Positions 1-5,807 of a stretch of DNA of 15,679 nucleotides are shown piece by piece (position 1 is the stretch's first letter; the number at the start of each line of letters is the position of its first letter). The stretch is from Desulfobacterales bacterium (GTDB lineage Bacteria; Desulfobacterota; Syntrophobacteria; B119-G9), in the NCBI GenBank assembly GCA_026992215.1, contig JALXAI010000374.1:1-15679 (forward strand). Reading direction: 5' to 3'. Under the pieces are notes generated by a model. The model did not search any database. It worked only from the letters and a program-made list of their open reading frames with translations, and was not told where the DNA came from. A program made the translations under genes and the position numbers.

Positions 1-581
1 ATATTCCTGAGCGTATCCTCAAAGTCTTCGTCTTCCATGGCTCTTCGCTGAAGGTCATAAAGCGTGGGAAACTCTTCTTTGGGGACCAGAAATTCGTCGG
101 GAAATGCCAGCAATGATGTATCTTCCTGTGACATACTGAGGTCCAGCTCTGAAATTGCCTTGTCGTTATCAGATAGCTCCGGGGAGATTACTCCGTGAAA
201 GCGATCGGGGATCTCCAGGGAGTAGAGGGTTTTCAGCTTTATTCTTTCCCCGCCTTCTGCAACTCCAAGCGTCTTCTCCAGATCGATGATCTCTTCCCTG
301 ATTACGAATTTCAGGGTATATGCACCGATATAGATAACATCCTCGTTTTGAAGTGTCGCCTCGTCGATTTTTCTCTTTCTCAAAAAAGTACCGTTCTGAC
401 TCCCCACGTCTCGTATAAGGTAAGTGCCATCCTTTTTTACAATCACAGCGTGTTTTCTGGAAACGGTACGATGGGTCAATACAATATCGTTCATTCGTGA
501 CCGTCCTATGTTGACGGGAAACTTTTCGAGAACCACGGTCTCGCTTTTACCATCCGGTGAGAATATTTCCAGTTGTACCAT
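1..581 (-). CDS. FHA-domain protein, N-terminal part (cut by window edge)
   Basis: The reading frame opens at ATG 581 and runs off the left edge, leaving 193 residues. Residues 1-95 are a forkhead-associated (FHA) domain: GRS at 26-28, SRKHA at 41-45 and DVGSQNGTF at 58-66 are the phosphothreonine-binding core motifs. FHA domains bind phosphothreonine peptides, so the protein probably works with a Ser/Thr kinase or as an assembly adaptor in the cytoplasm; the partner is unknown. Residues 96-193 are acidic and show no family I recognise. An in-frame TAG three codons before the ATG fixes the start; a weak AGGG lies about 10 nt upstream. It is transcribed leftward from a 650-bp non-coding region, so it probably begins its own transcript. 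The FHA call is firm; the full architecture cannot be seen. Confidence 0.85.
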   Translation of the reverse strand, partial: MVQLEIFSPDGKSETVVLEKFPVNIGRSRMNDIVLTHRTVSRKHAVIVKKDGTYLIRDVGSQNGTFLRKRKIDEATLQNEDVIYIGAYTLKFVIREEIIDLEKTLGVAEGGERIKLKTLYSLEIPDRFHGVISPELSDNDKAISELDLSMSQEDTSLLAFPDEFLVPKEEFPTLYDLQRRAMEDEDFEDTLRN

Positions 582-764
582 TTTTGTCTAACCCTATAGC
601 ATCAACGTTTGATTCAAAAAGATCCATTTGTCCTCTTCATTTTGCAATAAGTAGGCCATCGAAAAATGATGTTAAACCATCGATATTTCTGAACAGTTCA
701 GTGACACAGGGGAATGCTATAACCGGATGAACGTTTCGTAGCCTGACGATGAGCACACTCTGAC

Positions 765-778
765 TGATACTAATATCA
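765..778. repeat. Short inverted repeat, possible operator
   Basis: TGATA and TATCA form a perfect 5-bp inverted repeat around a 4-bp centre (TGATACTAATATCA). It lies about 190 bp upstream of the FHA gene start, next to the weak promoter-like hexamers. A dyad this short can occur by chance in AT-rich DNA, so the operator reading is only a suggestion. Confidence 0.2.
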
Positions 779-840
779 CATATGGTATTAAAAGCAAAAT
801 TTATTTACCTGATAAAAAATCTTCTGAAAATCCAAAGCAT

Positions 841-853
841 GGAAAGCTTTTCC
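841..853. repeat. Small hairpin GGAAA-GCT-TTTCC
   Basis: A perfect 5-bp stem with a 3-nt loop. It has no following T-tract and low GC content, so it is not a convincing terminator. It is listed because it is one of the few structures in the long non-coding stretch. Confidence 0.2.
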
Positions 854-1048
854 TATACTTCTCGGATTAAACGCAAAACAGTGTAGGATTTCCATACAGG
901 CGGTGTAAAATAAAACGTATCCTGCATCCCATTTTGTTTATGGAAATCGTGCGGGAAACACTGCAAGGGCTTGGATACCGCTGTCATAAGAATAGTGACC
1001 ACAAAATGTCTAAGGCAGCAAAGCCACAACCAAAATTTGGGAATACGA

Positions 1049-1112
1049 CCCTTCGACCCTTCGACAGGCTCAGGGCACCGCAGGCTCAGGGCACCGCAGG
1101 CTCAGGGCACCG
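1049..1112. repeat. REP-like element with internal tandem expansion
   Basis: The 8-mer CCCTTCGA occurs twice in a row (1049-1056 and 1057-1064). It is followed directly by three perfect copies of the 16-mer CAGGCTCAGGGCACCG (1065-1080, 1081-1096, 1097-1112). Joined, CCTTCGACAGGCTCAGGGCA resembles a dispersed intergenic motif I know from many bacterial genomes (established knowledge, from memory). Here both halves have been duplicated in tandem, as expected from replication slippage. A 60-codon open frame at 934-1116 runs through it, and its end is simply the translation of the repeat. The expansion is plain in the sequence; whether the motif is dispersed in this genome cannot be seen from one window. 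Confidence 0.75.
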
Positions 1113-1120
1113 CTGACCTC

Positions 1121-1160
1121 TTCTCAACCCTCTAAACCACTTCAGCTTTCTCAACCCTCT
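1121..1160. repeat. 13-bp direct repeat TTCTCAACCCTCT, two copies
   Basis: TTCTCAACCCTCT lies at 1121-1133 and again at 1148-1160, with another CTCAACC partly overlapping the second copy. It directly follows the REP-like array, so the whole 1049-1165 stretch is a patch of slipped simple repeats. Confidence 0.6.
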
Positions 1161-1229
1161 CAACCGGGAAATACTCGAGAAAAATCCACCGTCTGCTCTT
1201 CCCCCCTCAATCTAACTGCAACGGATGTT

Positions 1230-2027
1230 TCACCGGATAAATTTCTTCGGTACAAGTGTTACCCGGGGTACTTTCCCTGCTGGGTGTTCATCCACGAGAA
1301 GCACGCAATTGTAGGTTTGTTCCAGTTTCTCAAAAGTTAGAACCACTTCCGGGTTACCGGTGCTTACCGACTGTCCTTCTTTTATCAGGAGCAGTCTGTC
1401 GGCATACATAGCTGCGAGGTTCAGATCGTGAGACACCATTACAACGGTTAGTTTGCGTTCTTTCTTGAGACTTTCCATCAGGTCCATTACGTTTAGCTGG
1501 TGAGAGAGGTCAAGAGCAGATGTGGGTTCGTCAAGCAGGACTATACTGGGCTGCTGGCAGAGAGCCCTTGCAATCGCAACTCTTTGTTTCTCACCGCTGC
1601 TCAGTTCGGACAATTTTCTGTCTTTTAAATGATAAACACCTGTAAATTGCATTGCGTCGACGGCCGCTTCGAAGTCGACGTCTTTTTCGAATTCCAGTAT
1701 GCCCAGATGAGGCGTTCTGCCCATAAGAACTATTTCAAATACGGTAAACGGACAATCTGCAAGGGGTTCCTGGGGGACCACGGCCAAGATGCGGGCCAGT
1801 TCTCTGCGAGAATATAATGCAAGGGGTTTTCCCAGTATCGATATTTTTCCTTTCTTTATACGCAGCACTCCCGCAAGTGCTTTTAACAGCGTGGTTTTAC
1901 CTGACCCGTTGGGGCCGATAATAATAAAAAATTCCCCGCGCTGAACCTCGAAGGAGAGTCCCCTTATGATGTGCTGTTCCTTCCCGTAAAAGACCTCTAT
2001 ATCTTCAACCTGTATAACTTCATTCAT
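1230..2027 (-). CDS. btuD: ABC transporter ATP-binding protein, BtuD/FecE type
   Basis: A 265-aa cytoplasmic ATPase that powers import of cobalamin or a similar large chelate through the BtuC-type permease encoded just upstream. All ABC motifs are intact: Walker A GPNGSGKT (38-45), Q-loop PQE near 85-87, signature LSSGE (142-146), Walker B IVLLDE (162-167) and H-loop His200. The last 40 residues, after the core, are less conserved. Its ATG at 2027 overlaps the permease stop codon (ATGA, 4 bp), which indicates translational coupling, and it is the last gene of a btuF-btuC-btuD order. Family membership is certain. Cobalamin rather than iron-siderophore as substrate is inferred from the binding protein and from the B12-like gene across the divergent promoter region. 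Confidence 0.9.
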   Translation of the reverse strand: MNEVIQVEDIEVFYGKEQHIIRGLSFEVQRGEFFIIIGPNGSGKTTLLKALAGVLRIKKGKISILGKPLALYSRRELARILAVVPQEPLADCPFTVFEIVLMGRTPHLGILEFEKDVDFEAAVDAMQFTGVYHLKDRKLSELSSGEKQRVAIARALCQQPSIVLLDEPTSALDLSHQLNVMDLMESLKKERKLTVVMVSHDLNLAAMYADRLLLIKEGQSVSTGNPEVVLTFEKLEQTYNCVLLVDEHPAGKVPRVTLVPKKFIR

Positions 2028-3031
2028 GATTTTGAACTCTTTAGCAGGAAAATAAAAAGGGGTGCCCCGATCATTGCAGTTATCACACCCACCGGCATTT
2101 CTCCCTGGGAAGGAAGGACTCTTGCCAGAACGTCACACAGCACCATGTATCCTGCACCTCCAAAGATGGAAGCCGGAATAAGCAGCCGATGGTCAGCCCC
2201 GATTATCAGCCTGAGGAGATGTGGAATCACCAGCCCCACGAATCCGACAAGGCCTGACTGGCACACCACAGCACTTACCATCAATGAAACCAGAACGACC
2301 AAAACCAGATATACCAATCGTGTGTTAACTCCCAGATTCTCCGCTGTTTCTCTTCCCATCACAATGAGGTTGAGTGGACGAGCGAGGGAATAGATGGTAA
2401 CAAAGCAGGGAAGTAGAAACAAAAGCAGCATGAAAACTTTTTCCGGAGATGACAGGGAAAGGTCGCCCATGAGCCAGAACATTATACTGTGCAATCTGGC
2501 GTCCAGGGTTAGAGAAACCAGGAAGATGATGATGGAAGAGCAAAAAGCGTTTACCATGACACCGGCCAGTAGCAGCGAGTCTTCCCTTGAATTTTTCCCG
2601 GACGAGATGAGGATCACGATAAACAGCGTCAACATGCTCCCAATAAACGAAAGCAGGCTAACTCCGGGGAAATTGGACAGGCCGAGCAGTATCCCGGTAA
2701 TGGCTCCCACAGCGGCTCCACCTGATATTCCAAGTATATACGGTTCTGCCAGCGGGTTTCTCAAAAGTGCCTGAAACGTTAGCCCGCCCAGGGAAAGAGT
2801 ACTTCCAACCAGCGCGGCAAGGGTTACCCTGGGGAAGCGTATTTTCCAGATAATTGTACTGGCGAGAGAGTTGCCCCGGGTAAGAGATCCAAGTACGTCC
2901 AGGATTTCCCTCCAGTTTCTGGTCGTTGAACCGACGGAGATTCCCAGGAGCATAGTGAGAAAGAGGAACACAGAAGACAGCAACACCACAAGAATCGTGT
3001 GCTTGAACATATCCCTGTCGCTGGTGTTCAC
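2024..3031 (-). CDS. btuC: ABC transporter permease, BtuC/FecCD family
   Basis: A 335-aa inner-membrane permease of the FecCD family, which transports vitamin B12, haem or ferric siderophores as a homodimer with two ATPase subunits. Hydrophobic segments run through nearly its whole length. Family motifs include LRNPLAEPYILGISGGAA near residues 88-107 and GLVGFVGLVIPHLLR near 260-275, the latter in the region that contacts the ATPase. The start is GTG 3031: a GGAG lies 7 nt upstream, and the GTG overlaps the binding-protein stop (GTGA). The next in-frame ATG (3010) has a poorly placed AGGG. It sits second in a three-gene unit with overlaps on both sides. Substrate specificity cannot be read from the permease. 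Confidence 0.9.
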   Translation of the reverse strand: MNTSDRDMFKHTILVVLLSSVFLFLTMLLGISVGSTTRNWREILDVLGSLTRGNSLASTIIWKIRFPRVTLAALVGSTLSLGGLTFQALLRNPLAEPYILGISGGAAVGAITGILLGLSNFPGVSLLSFIGSMLTLFIVILISSGKNSREDSLLLAGVMVNAFCSSIIIFLVSLTLDARLHSIMFWLMGDLSLSSPEKVFMLLLFLLPCFVTIYSLARPLNLIVMGRETAENLGVNTRLVYLVLVVLVSLMVSAVVCQSGLVGFVGLVIPHLLRLIIGADHRLLIPASIFGGAGYMVLCDVLARVLPSQGEMPVGVITAMIGAPLFIFLLKSSKS

Positions 3032-3975
3032 TTAAGGTCTCCAACAAGTTCAGGGTGGATAATTTTCAACAGGATCTCGAGGCCCTTAACAAGCCTGGGG
3101 GTCGGGCGGTCGAAAAGATTCGAGTCAACCAGGTATATCCTGTGGTTACGGCAGGCCGGTATTTGCGGCCATTTTTCCCAGTTTCTCTTCGCCATTTCAA
3201 ACAATCTTTCCCCTCCCCTGGCCATGGATGTAATTACAATTATATCCGGCTTGAGCTTAAGAACTTGCTCGATGTTGTACCTGGGGTAACGCTCCGGCCC
3301 CGCCGTAACGTTGATACCTCCCGCGATAGTTATCAGTTCGTTTATGAAGGTATTTGTACCCACGGAAACTATCGGGGAAATCCCTATTTGGAAAAAAACC
3401 CGGGGCCGGCTCCCGGCATGGGATACTACCCCTTTTATCTCCTCGACTTTTTTCTTCATGGATCTTGCAAGTTTGAGGGCCTTGTCTCGGGCGTTGAGAA
3501 GAGACCCGATCTCTACGACAGTATTTCTGACTGCATCGAGGTTCCTCGGGTCTACAACGTACACCGGAATTGAAAGCTTCTCCAGGCTATAAACCACATG
3601 ACGCGGGTTGCCATCCTTTATTGCTATGCACAGATCCGGATTCAACGCCACTATCCTCTCGATGTCAAGGTGGATGTATGACCCCACCTTCGGTAAAAGG
3701 CTCGCCCCTGCCGGGTAGTCGCTAAATTGTGTGACTCCTTTAAGCCGCCTTTCTTCCCCGAGATCGAAAATGATTTCAGTAATACTAGGCGCCAGCGCAA
3801 CGACCCTTCTGGGATCTACGGGTACTTTCACGGCTCGACCAAGTTGATCTGTGACCGTGCGGGTTTCAGTGGTATAAGCCCTGGCCTGCGAACCCGAGAA
3901 GCACAGGATCAGAAGAAGTAACAAAAACTTAATTGTTTTTGCCAGATTAGCGTGGTGCGTGTTATTATTCAGCAT
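3028..3975 (-). CDS. btuF: Periplasmic cobalamin-type substrate-binding protein (BtuF-like)
   Basis: A 315-aa periplasmic binding protein of the helical-backbone class III, which delivers substrate to the BtuC-type permease. A signal peptide is visible: hydrophobic run about 17-28, likely cleavage after SQARA (29-33). A lipobox is not convincing. Family motifs are VTDQLGRAVKVP (41-52), APSITEIIFDLG (62-73), GVTQFSDYP (80-88) and PKVGSY (95-100); they match cobalamin-binding BtuF-type proteins better than siderophore-binding ones. Start choice is uncertain: ATG 3975 gives a normal-length signal peptide but has no clear ribosome site, whereas TTG 3999, eight codons upstream, has GGAA 4-5 nt ahead. 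It overlaps the permease start by 4 bp. The leader carries a strong stem-loop (4026-4080) and no canonical cobalamin riboswitch. Confidence 0.85.
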   Translation of the reverse strand: MLNNNTHHANLAKTIKFLLLLLILCFSGSQARAYTTETRTVTDQLGRAVKVPVDPRRVVALAPSITEIIFDLGEERRLKGVTQFSDYPAGASLLPKVGSYIHLDIERIVALNPDLCIAIKDGNPRHVVYSLEKLSIPVYVVDPRNLDAVRNTVVEIGSLLNARDKALKLARSMKKKVEEIKGVVSHAGSRPRVFFQIGISPIVSVGTNTFINELITIAGGINVTAGPERYPRYNIEQVLKLKPDIIVITSMARGGERLFEMAKRNWEKWPQIPACRNHRIYLVDSNLFDRPTPRLVKGLEILLKIIHPELVGDLK

Positions 3976-4025
3976 AAATATTGTTTTCGTGACGCGCAAT
4001 ATTCCGGGACTTTTTACTGCAGAAG

Positions 4026-4080
4026 GTTCGAAATGAGCCGTACCGGGCGATTCCCCGGAACGCGCATTCTCACCCCGAAC
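4026..4080 (-). ncRNA. Structured leader element upstream of btuF-like gene
   Basis: On the minus strand GTTCGGGGTGAG pairs with CTCATTTCGAAC as a 12-bp stem. Three consecutive pairs are G-U, which would be A-C mismatches on the plus strand, so the fold favours RNA made toward btuF. Inside are an asymmetric internal loop, a CGT/ACG helix, a U-U mismatch and a CCGGG/CCCGG hairpin with a 6-nt loop. It ends 26 nt before the TTG and 50 nt before the ATG start candidates. Just downstream, AGTCCCGGA (minus strand) weakly recalls the start of a B12 box, but the rest of the box and the cobalamin-riboswitch core are not recognisable. It is a candidate cis-regulatory RNA of unknown ligand. Confidence 0.45.
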
Positions 4081-4087
4081 GCAATAA

Positions 4088-4099
4088 ATACTCTAGTAT
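4088..4099. promoter_or_regulatory. Palindrome ATACT-CT-AGTAT in divergent promoter region
   Basis: A perfect 5+2+5 bp dyad in the AT-rich part of the region between the divergent btuF-like and B12-domain-like genes. Position and symmetry fit an operator or a promoter-associated site. No regulator gene is adjacent, and a dyad of this length may be chance. Confidence 0.25.
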
Positions 4100-4175
4100 C
4101 AAAAGAAATAAAGAGCAAGGGCAGAGTTTCGCATTCTTCTACCACTCACTTCATGGAAATGGGGATTGATTATTA

Positions 4176-4204
4176 AGGTACAAAAAGGTAGTCTATCGGT
4201 ACCT
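4176..4204. repeat. 6-bp inverted repeat AGGTAC...GTACCT upstream of the B12-like gene
   Basis: AGGTAC (4176-4181) and GTACCT (4199-4204) are separated by 17 bp, ending about 32 bp before the start codon at 4237. It could be a leader hairpin or a protein site. Statistical support is weak. Confidence 0.2.
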
Positions 4205-4236
4205 CCCAAATTAGTGAACCAGCAGAAGGAGCAAAA

Positions 4237-4635
4237 ATGACACAGAGGAAAATCAGAATTCTCATGGCAAAGCTTGGAGACGGATTCGAAACTGCGATGA
4301 TGAAACTTGCCAGTGCATTCAGTGAAGCCGGATTTGAGGTGATTTACACGGATCTTCAGGAGCCTGAGGCGATAGTTTCCGCTGCCTTGCAGGAATCGGT
4401 GGATCATATCGGGATAACCACGTTACCGGGAGCGGATATTCAAGTATTTCCCAGGATATTCGAATTGCTGAGGAAAGAAAATGTGCCTGATATAAAGGTA
4501 ACCGCGGGCGGATTTCTGGATGAACAGGATATTCCAAGAATAAAAGAAATGGGAGTCGTCGAGTTCTTTCCCAGGGGAACAACTTACGCTGAACTTATTC
4601 GGTGGGCGAAAGAAAATATCAGGCACCTGGATTAA
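4237..4635 (+). CDS. B12-binding-domain-like small protein lacking the cobalt-ligand His
   Basis: A 132-aa Rossmann-like protein resembling the C-terminal cobalamin domain or small subunit of methylmalonyl-CoA mutase. The first strand KIRILMAKLG (5-14), the GGF turn (91-93) and the pattern MGVVEFFPRGTT (105-116) follow the family. The loop that in true B12 proteins reads DGHDRG, with His as lower cobalt ligand, here reads DGFETA (15-20): both the His and the Gly of the DxHxxG motif are gone. Base-off/His-on cobalamin binding is therefore unlikely; it may bind differently, be regulatory, or have lost the cofactor. ATG 4237 has AAGGAG 5 nt upstream. It is divergent from the BtuFCD-type importer and first of three plus-strand genes. 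No mutase catalytic subunit is in the window. Confidence 0.75.
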   Translation: MTQRKIRILMAKLGDGFETAMMKLASAFSEAGFEVIYTDLQEPEAIVSAALQESVDHIGITTLPGADIQVFPRIFELLRKENVPDIKVTAGGFLDEQDIPRIKEMGVVEFFPRGTTYAELIRWAKENIRHLD

Positions 4636-4673
4636 GTTGAACGTTTAAAGAATCTTTCGATCGGGTGACCAGT

Positions 4674-5234
4674 ATGGGACATCACAGAATACTTGGTAAA
4701 ACAATCGATTTCATTACCGGAGAGGAAATAACAGATACCGACGATGAAAGAATACGTCAAAAGATTGCCCGTCATTTGGTAGAAAAGCTTGGATACGAAA
4801 AGGAAGATATCGAGGTAAAGCCCACCGCCGAGCTTGTATGTGGCAATGAAAAAGCCACTGCGATGATAGATTTCATAGTAAAGATTGGTAAGCGCAGGGC
4901 AATGCTGATAAAGTACGGACCGGGCTCCATCGTTTCAAGAGAAAGAGTTGTACTTGCTGCGGCGAGGGTGATGGATGAAAACGTTATCCCGATTGCCGTG
5001 ATAACCAACGGATCGGATGCCGAGCTCCTCGACGTTGAAACAGGGGAAATAATAGGCAAAGGGCTCGAATCAATTCCTACCAAAACCAGGCTTTCCGAAC
5101 TTATCGAGAAACGGGAGCCGAGAAAGCTTCCAGAAGACAGAAGGGAAATAGAGCGAAGGTTTCTCTTTGTTTATGAGGCAATCGAACATATGAATGAGTG
5201 CGATGATGAATTCTGCATAACAAGACTTGAATAA
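4674..5234 (+). CDS. Orphan HsdR-N-like protein (type I restriction enzyme N-terminal domain)
   Basis: A 186-aa protein resembling the stand-alone HsdR N-terminal domain (PD-(D/E)xK fold). The core spans about 27-145: RIRQKIARHLVEKLGY (27-41), MIDFIV with Asp66, then LIKYGPGS (78-85) and AVITNGSDAELLD (108-120). In an active nuclease an acidic residue would lie two before the Lys of LIK, but Leu78 is there, so catalysis is doubtful. There is no helicase domain and no hsdM or hsdS nearby, so it is not a restriction system. Start: ATG 4674 has GGTGA 5 nt upstream; GTG 4665 would add three residues and has no ribosome site. Two Cys near the C-terminus (175, 181) are unexplained. It lies 38 bp after the B12-like gene. 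Confidence 0.7.
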   Translation: MGHHRILGKTIDFITGEEITDTDDERIRQKIARHLVEKLGYEKEDIEVKPTAELVCGNEKATAMIDFIVKIGKRRAMLIKYGPGSIVSRERVVLAAARVMDENVIPIAVITNGSDAELLDVETGEIIGKGLESIPTKTRLSELIEKREPRKLPEDRREIERRFLFVYEAIEHMNECDDEFCITRLE

Positions 5235-5298
5235 ATTGGTCGTTGATGGTACGGAAGAGCATTGGAAAGTTGGCAGACGCTGATAAGGGGGAATAATT

Positions 5299-5496
5299 AT
5301 GACCAGTAACGTTGTTCCGGAGGGAGATGCGATCAAAAAGGCCATCAGGTGGGTGTCAGACAACCTGGAAGAAGACCCCGGGGCAAATATCCCGGAACTC
5401 GTAAACGAAGCAATAAACAGGTTTGATCTTTCACCGAAGGATGCCGAGTTCTTGCTCAGATTCTACAAGAATCGAGCATGTGCATGCAGGTCATGA
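5299..5496 (+). CDS. Small conserved-looking protein of unknown function, 65 aa
   Basis: ATG 5299 is preceded by AGGGGG about 8 nt upstream, a strong ribosome site, which supports real expression. The predicted 65-aa protein is soluble and largely helical: PEGDAIKKAIRWVSDNLEEDPG is followed by a second helix pair ending DAEFLLRFYKN. It ends in RACACRS with two cysteines. It resembles, from memory, short uncharacterised proteins of Desulfobacterota, but I cannot name a family. It lies 64 bp after the HsdR-N-like gene and ends 27 bp before the convergent flagellar operon; no terminator hairpin is visible between them. Confidence 0.65.
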   Translation: MTSNVVPEGDAIKKAIRWVSDNLEEDPGANIPELVNEAINRFDLSPKDAEFLLRFYKNRACACRS

Positions 5497-5523
5497 TGGG
5501 TATTACCGTACTTGCCTTGTTTA

Positions 5524-5796
5524 TTATCTCTTCAGACGACCGCTCAACCTGTAAATGAAAGCCAGAATTTCGGCAACAGCCCTGTAGAGTTCGGGAGGAA
5601 TTTCCTGGTCTATGTCCAGGGCATAAAGGGTTTCAACCAGTTCATTGTCCTGTTTTATGGGGATGCCGTGCTGTCTGGCCAGTTTTAATATCCTGTCTGC
5701 AACATGCCCAGCGCCCTTCGCCCTTACACGGGGTGCCGCGTCTTTCGAAGGGTCATACTGCAGCCCCACAACTTTTTTTCGTTTTTCCCCGTCCAT
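5524..5796 (-). CDS. Stand-alone FlhB C-terminal-domain paralogue (FlhX/FlhB2 type)
   Basis: A 90-aa protein matching only the cytoplasmic C-domain of FlhB/YscU, the substrate-specificity switch of flagellar export. Shared patterns are AxxILKLARQHGIPIKQDNELVETLY and the tail IPPELYRAVAEILAFIYRL, nearly identical in layout to the end of the full FlhB here (IPVELYQAVARILAYVYKL). There are no membrane segments. Where FlhB has NPT(H), this protein has AAPRVRAKG, so it cannot autocleave. Start: ATG 5796 has AAGGG 7 nt upstream; ATG 5802 lies 1 nt after the same site. It starts 11 bp after the FliK-like stop and ends in tandem TAA codons as the last gene of the operon. Related short proteins (for example FlhX of Helicobacter) can stand in for cleaved FlhBc; a similar role here is inferred. 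Confidence 0.85.
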   Translation of the reverse strand: MDGEKRKKVVGLQYDPSKDAAPRVRAKGAGHVADRILKLARQHGIPIKQDNELVETLYALDIDQEIPPELYRAVAEILAFIYRLSGRLKR

Positions 5797-5807
5797 AACC
5801 ATGCCCT

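Larger units (their letters stand above)
582..1229. other. Intergenic region without a credible gene
   Basis: About 650 bp separate the FHA gene start (581) from the btuD-like stop (1230); both genes are on the minus strand. No frame on either strand looks like a real protein. The region holds a small inverted repeat at 765-778, a short hairpin at 841-853, a REP-like tandem repeat at 1049-1112 and a 13-bp direct repeat between 1121 and 1160. It should hold the promoter of the FHA gene. A minus-strand TTGCTT / TATTAG pair spaced 16 bp, roughly 770-800, is possible but weak. I see no strong rho-independent terminator for the ABC operon. Confidence 0.6.

Noticed and set aside
841..853. Rho-independent terminator
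   Set aside because: The 5-bp stem is AT-rich and no T-tract follows on either strand.
934..1116. 60-codon plus-strand open frame in the long intergenic region
   Set aside because: Its C-terminal third is the translation of the 16-bp tandem repeat, it has no clear ribosome site, and the rest resembles no protein. It is non-coding repeat DNA.
3976..4236. Canonical cobalamin riboswitch upstream of the btuF-like gene
   Set aside because: No full B12 box and no recognisable conserved core on the minus strand; only a partial AGTCCCGGA match. Kept as an unassigned structured leader instead.
4674..5234. Type I restriction-modification system
   Set aside because: Only an HsdR-N-like domain of 186 aa is present; there is no helicase, methylase or specificity subunit nearby, and the catalytic acid is missing.
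5497..5523. Bidirectional terminator between the convergent 65-aa gene and the flagellar operon end
   Set aside because: Only 27 bp separate the genes and no GC-rich hairpin with flanking T-tract is present; the nearby GCATG/CATGC dyad lies inside the coding end and is too short.
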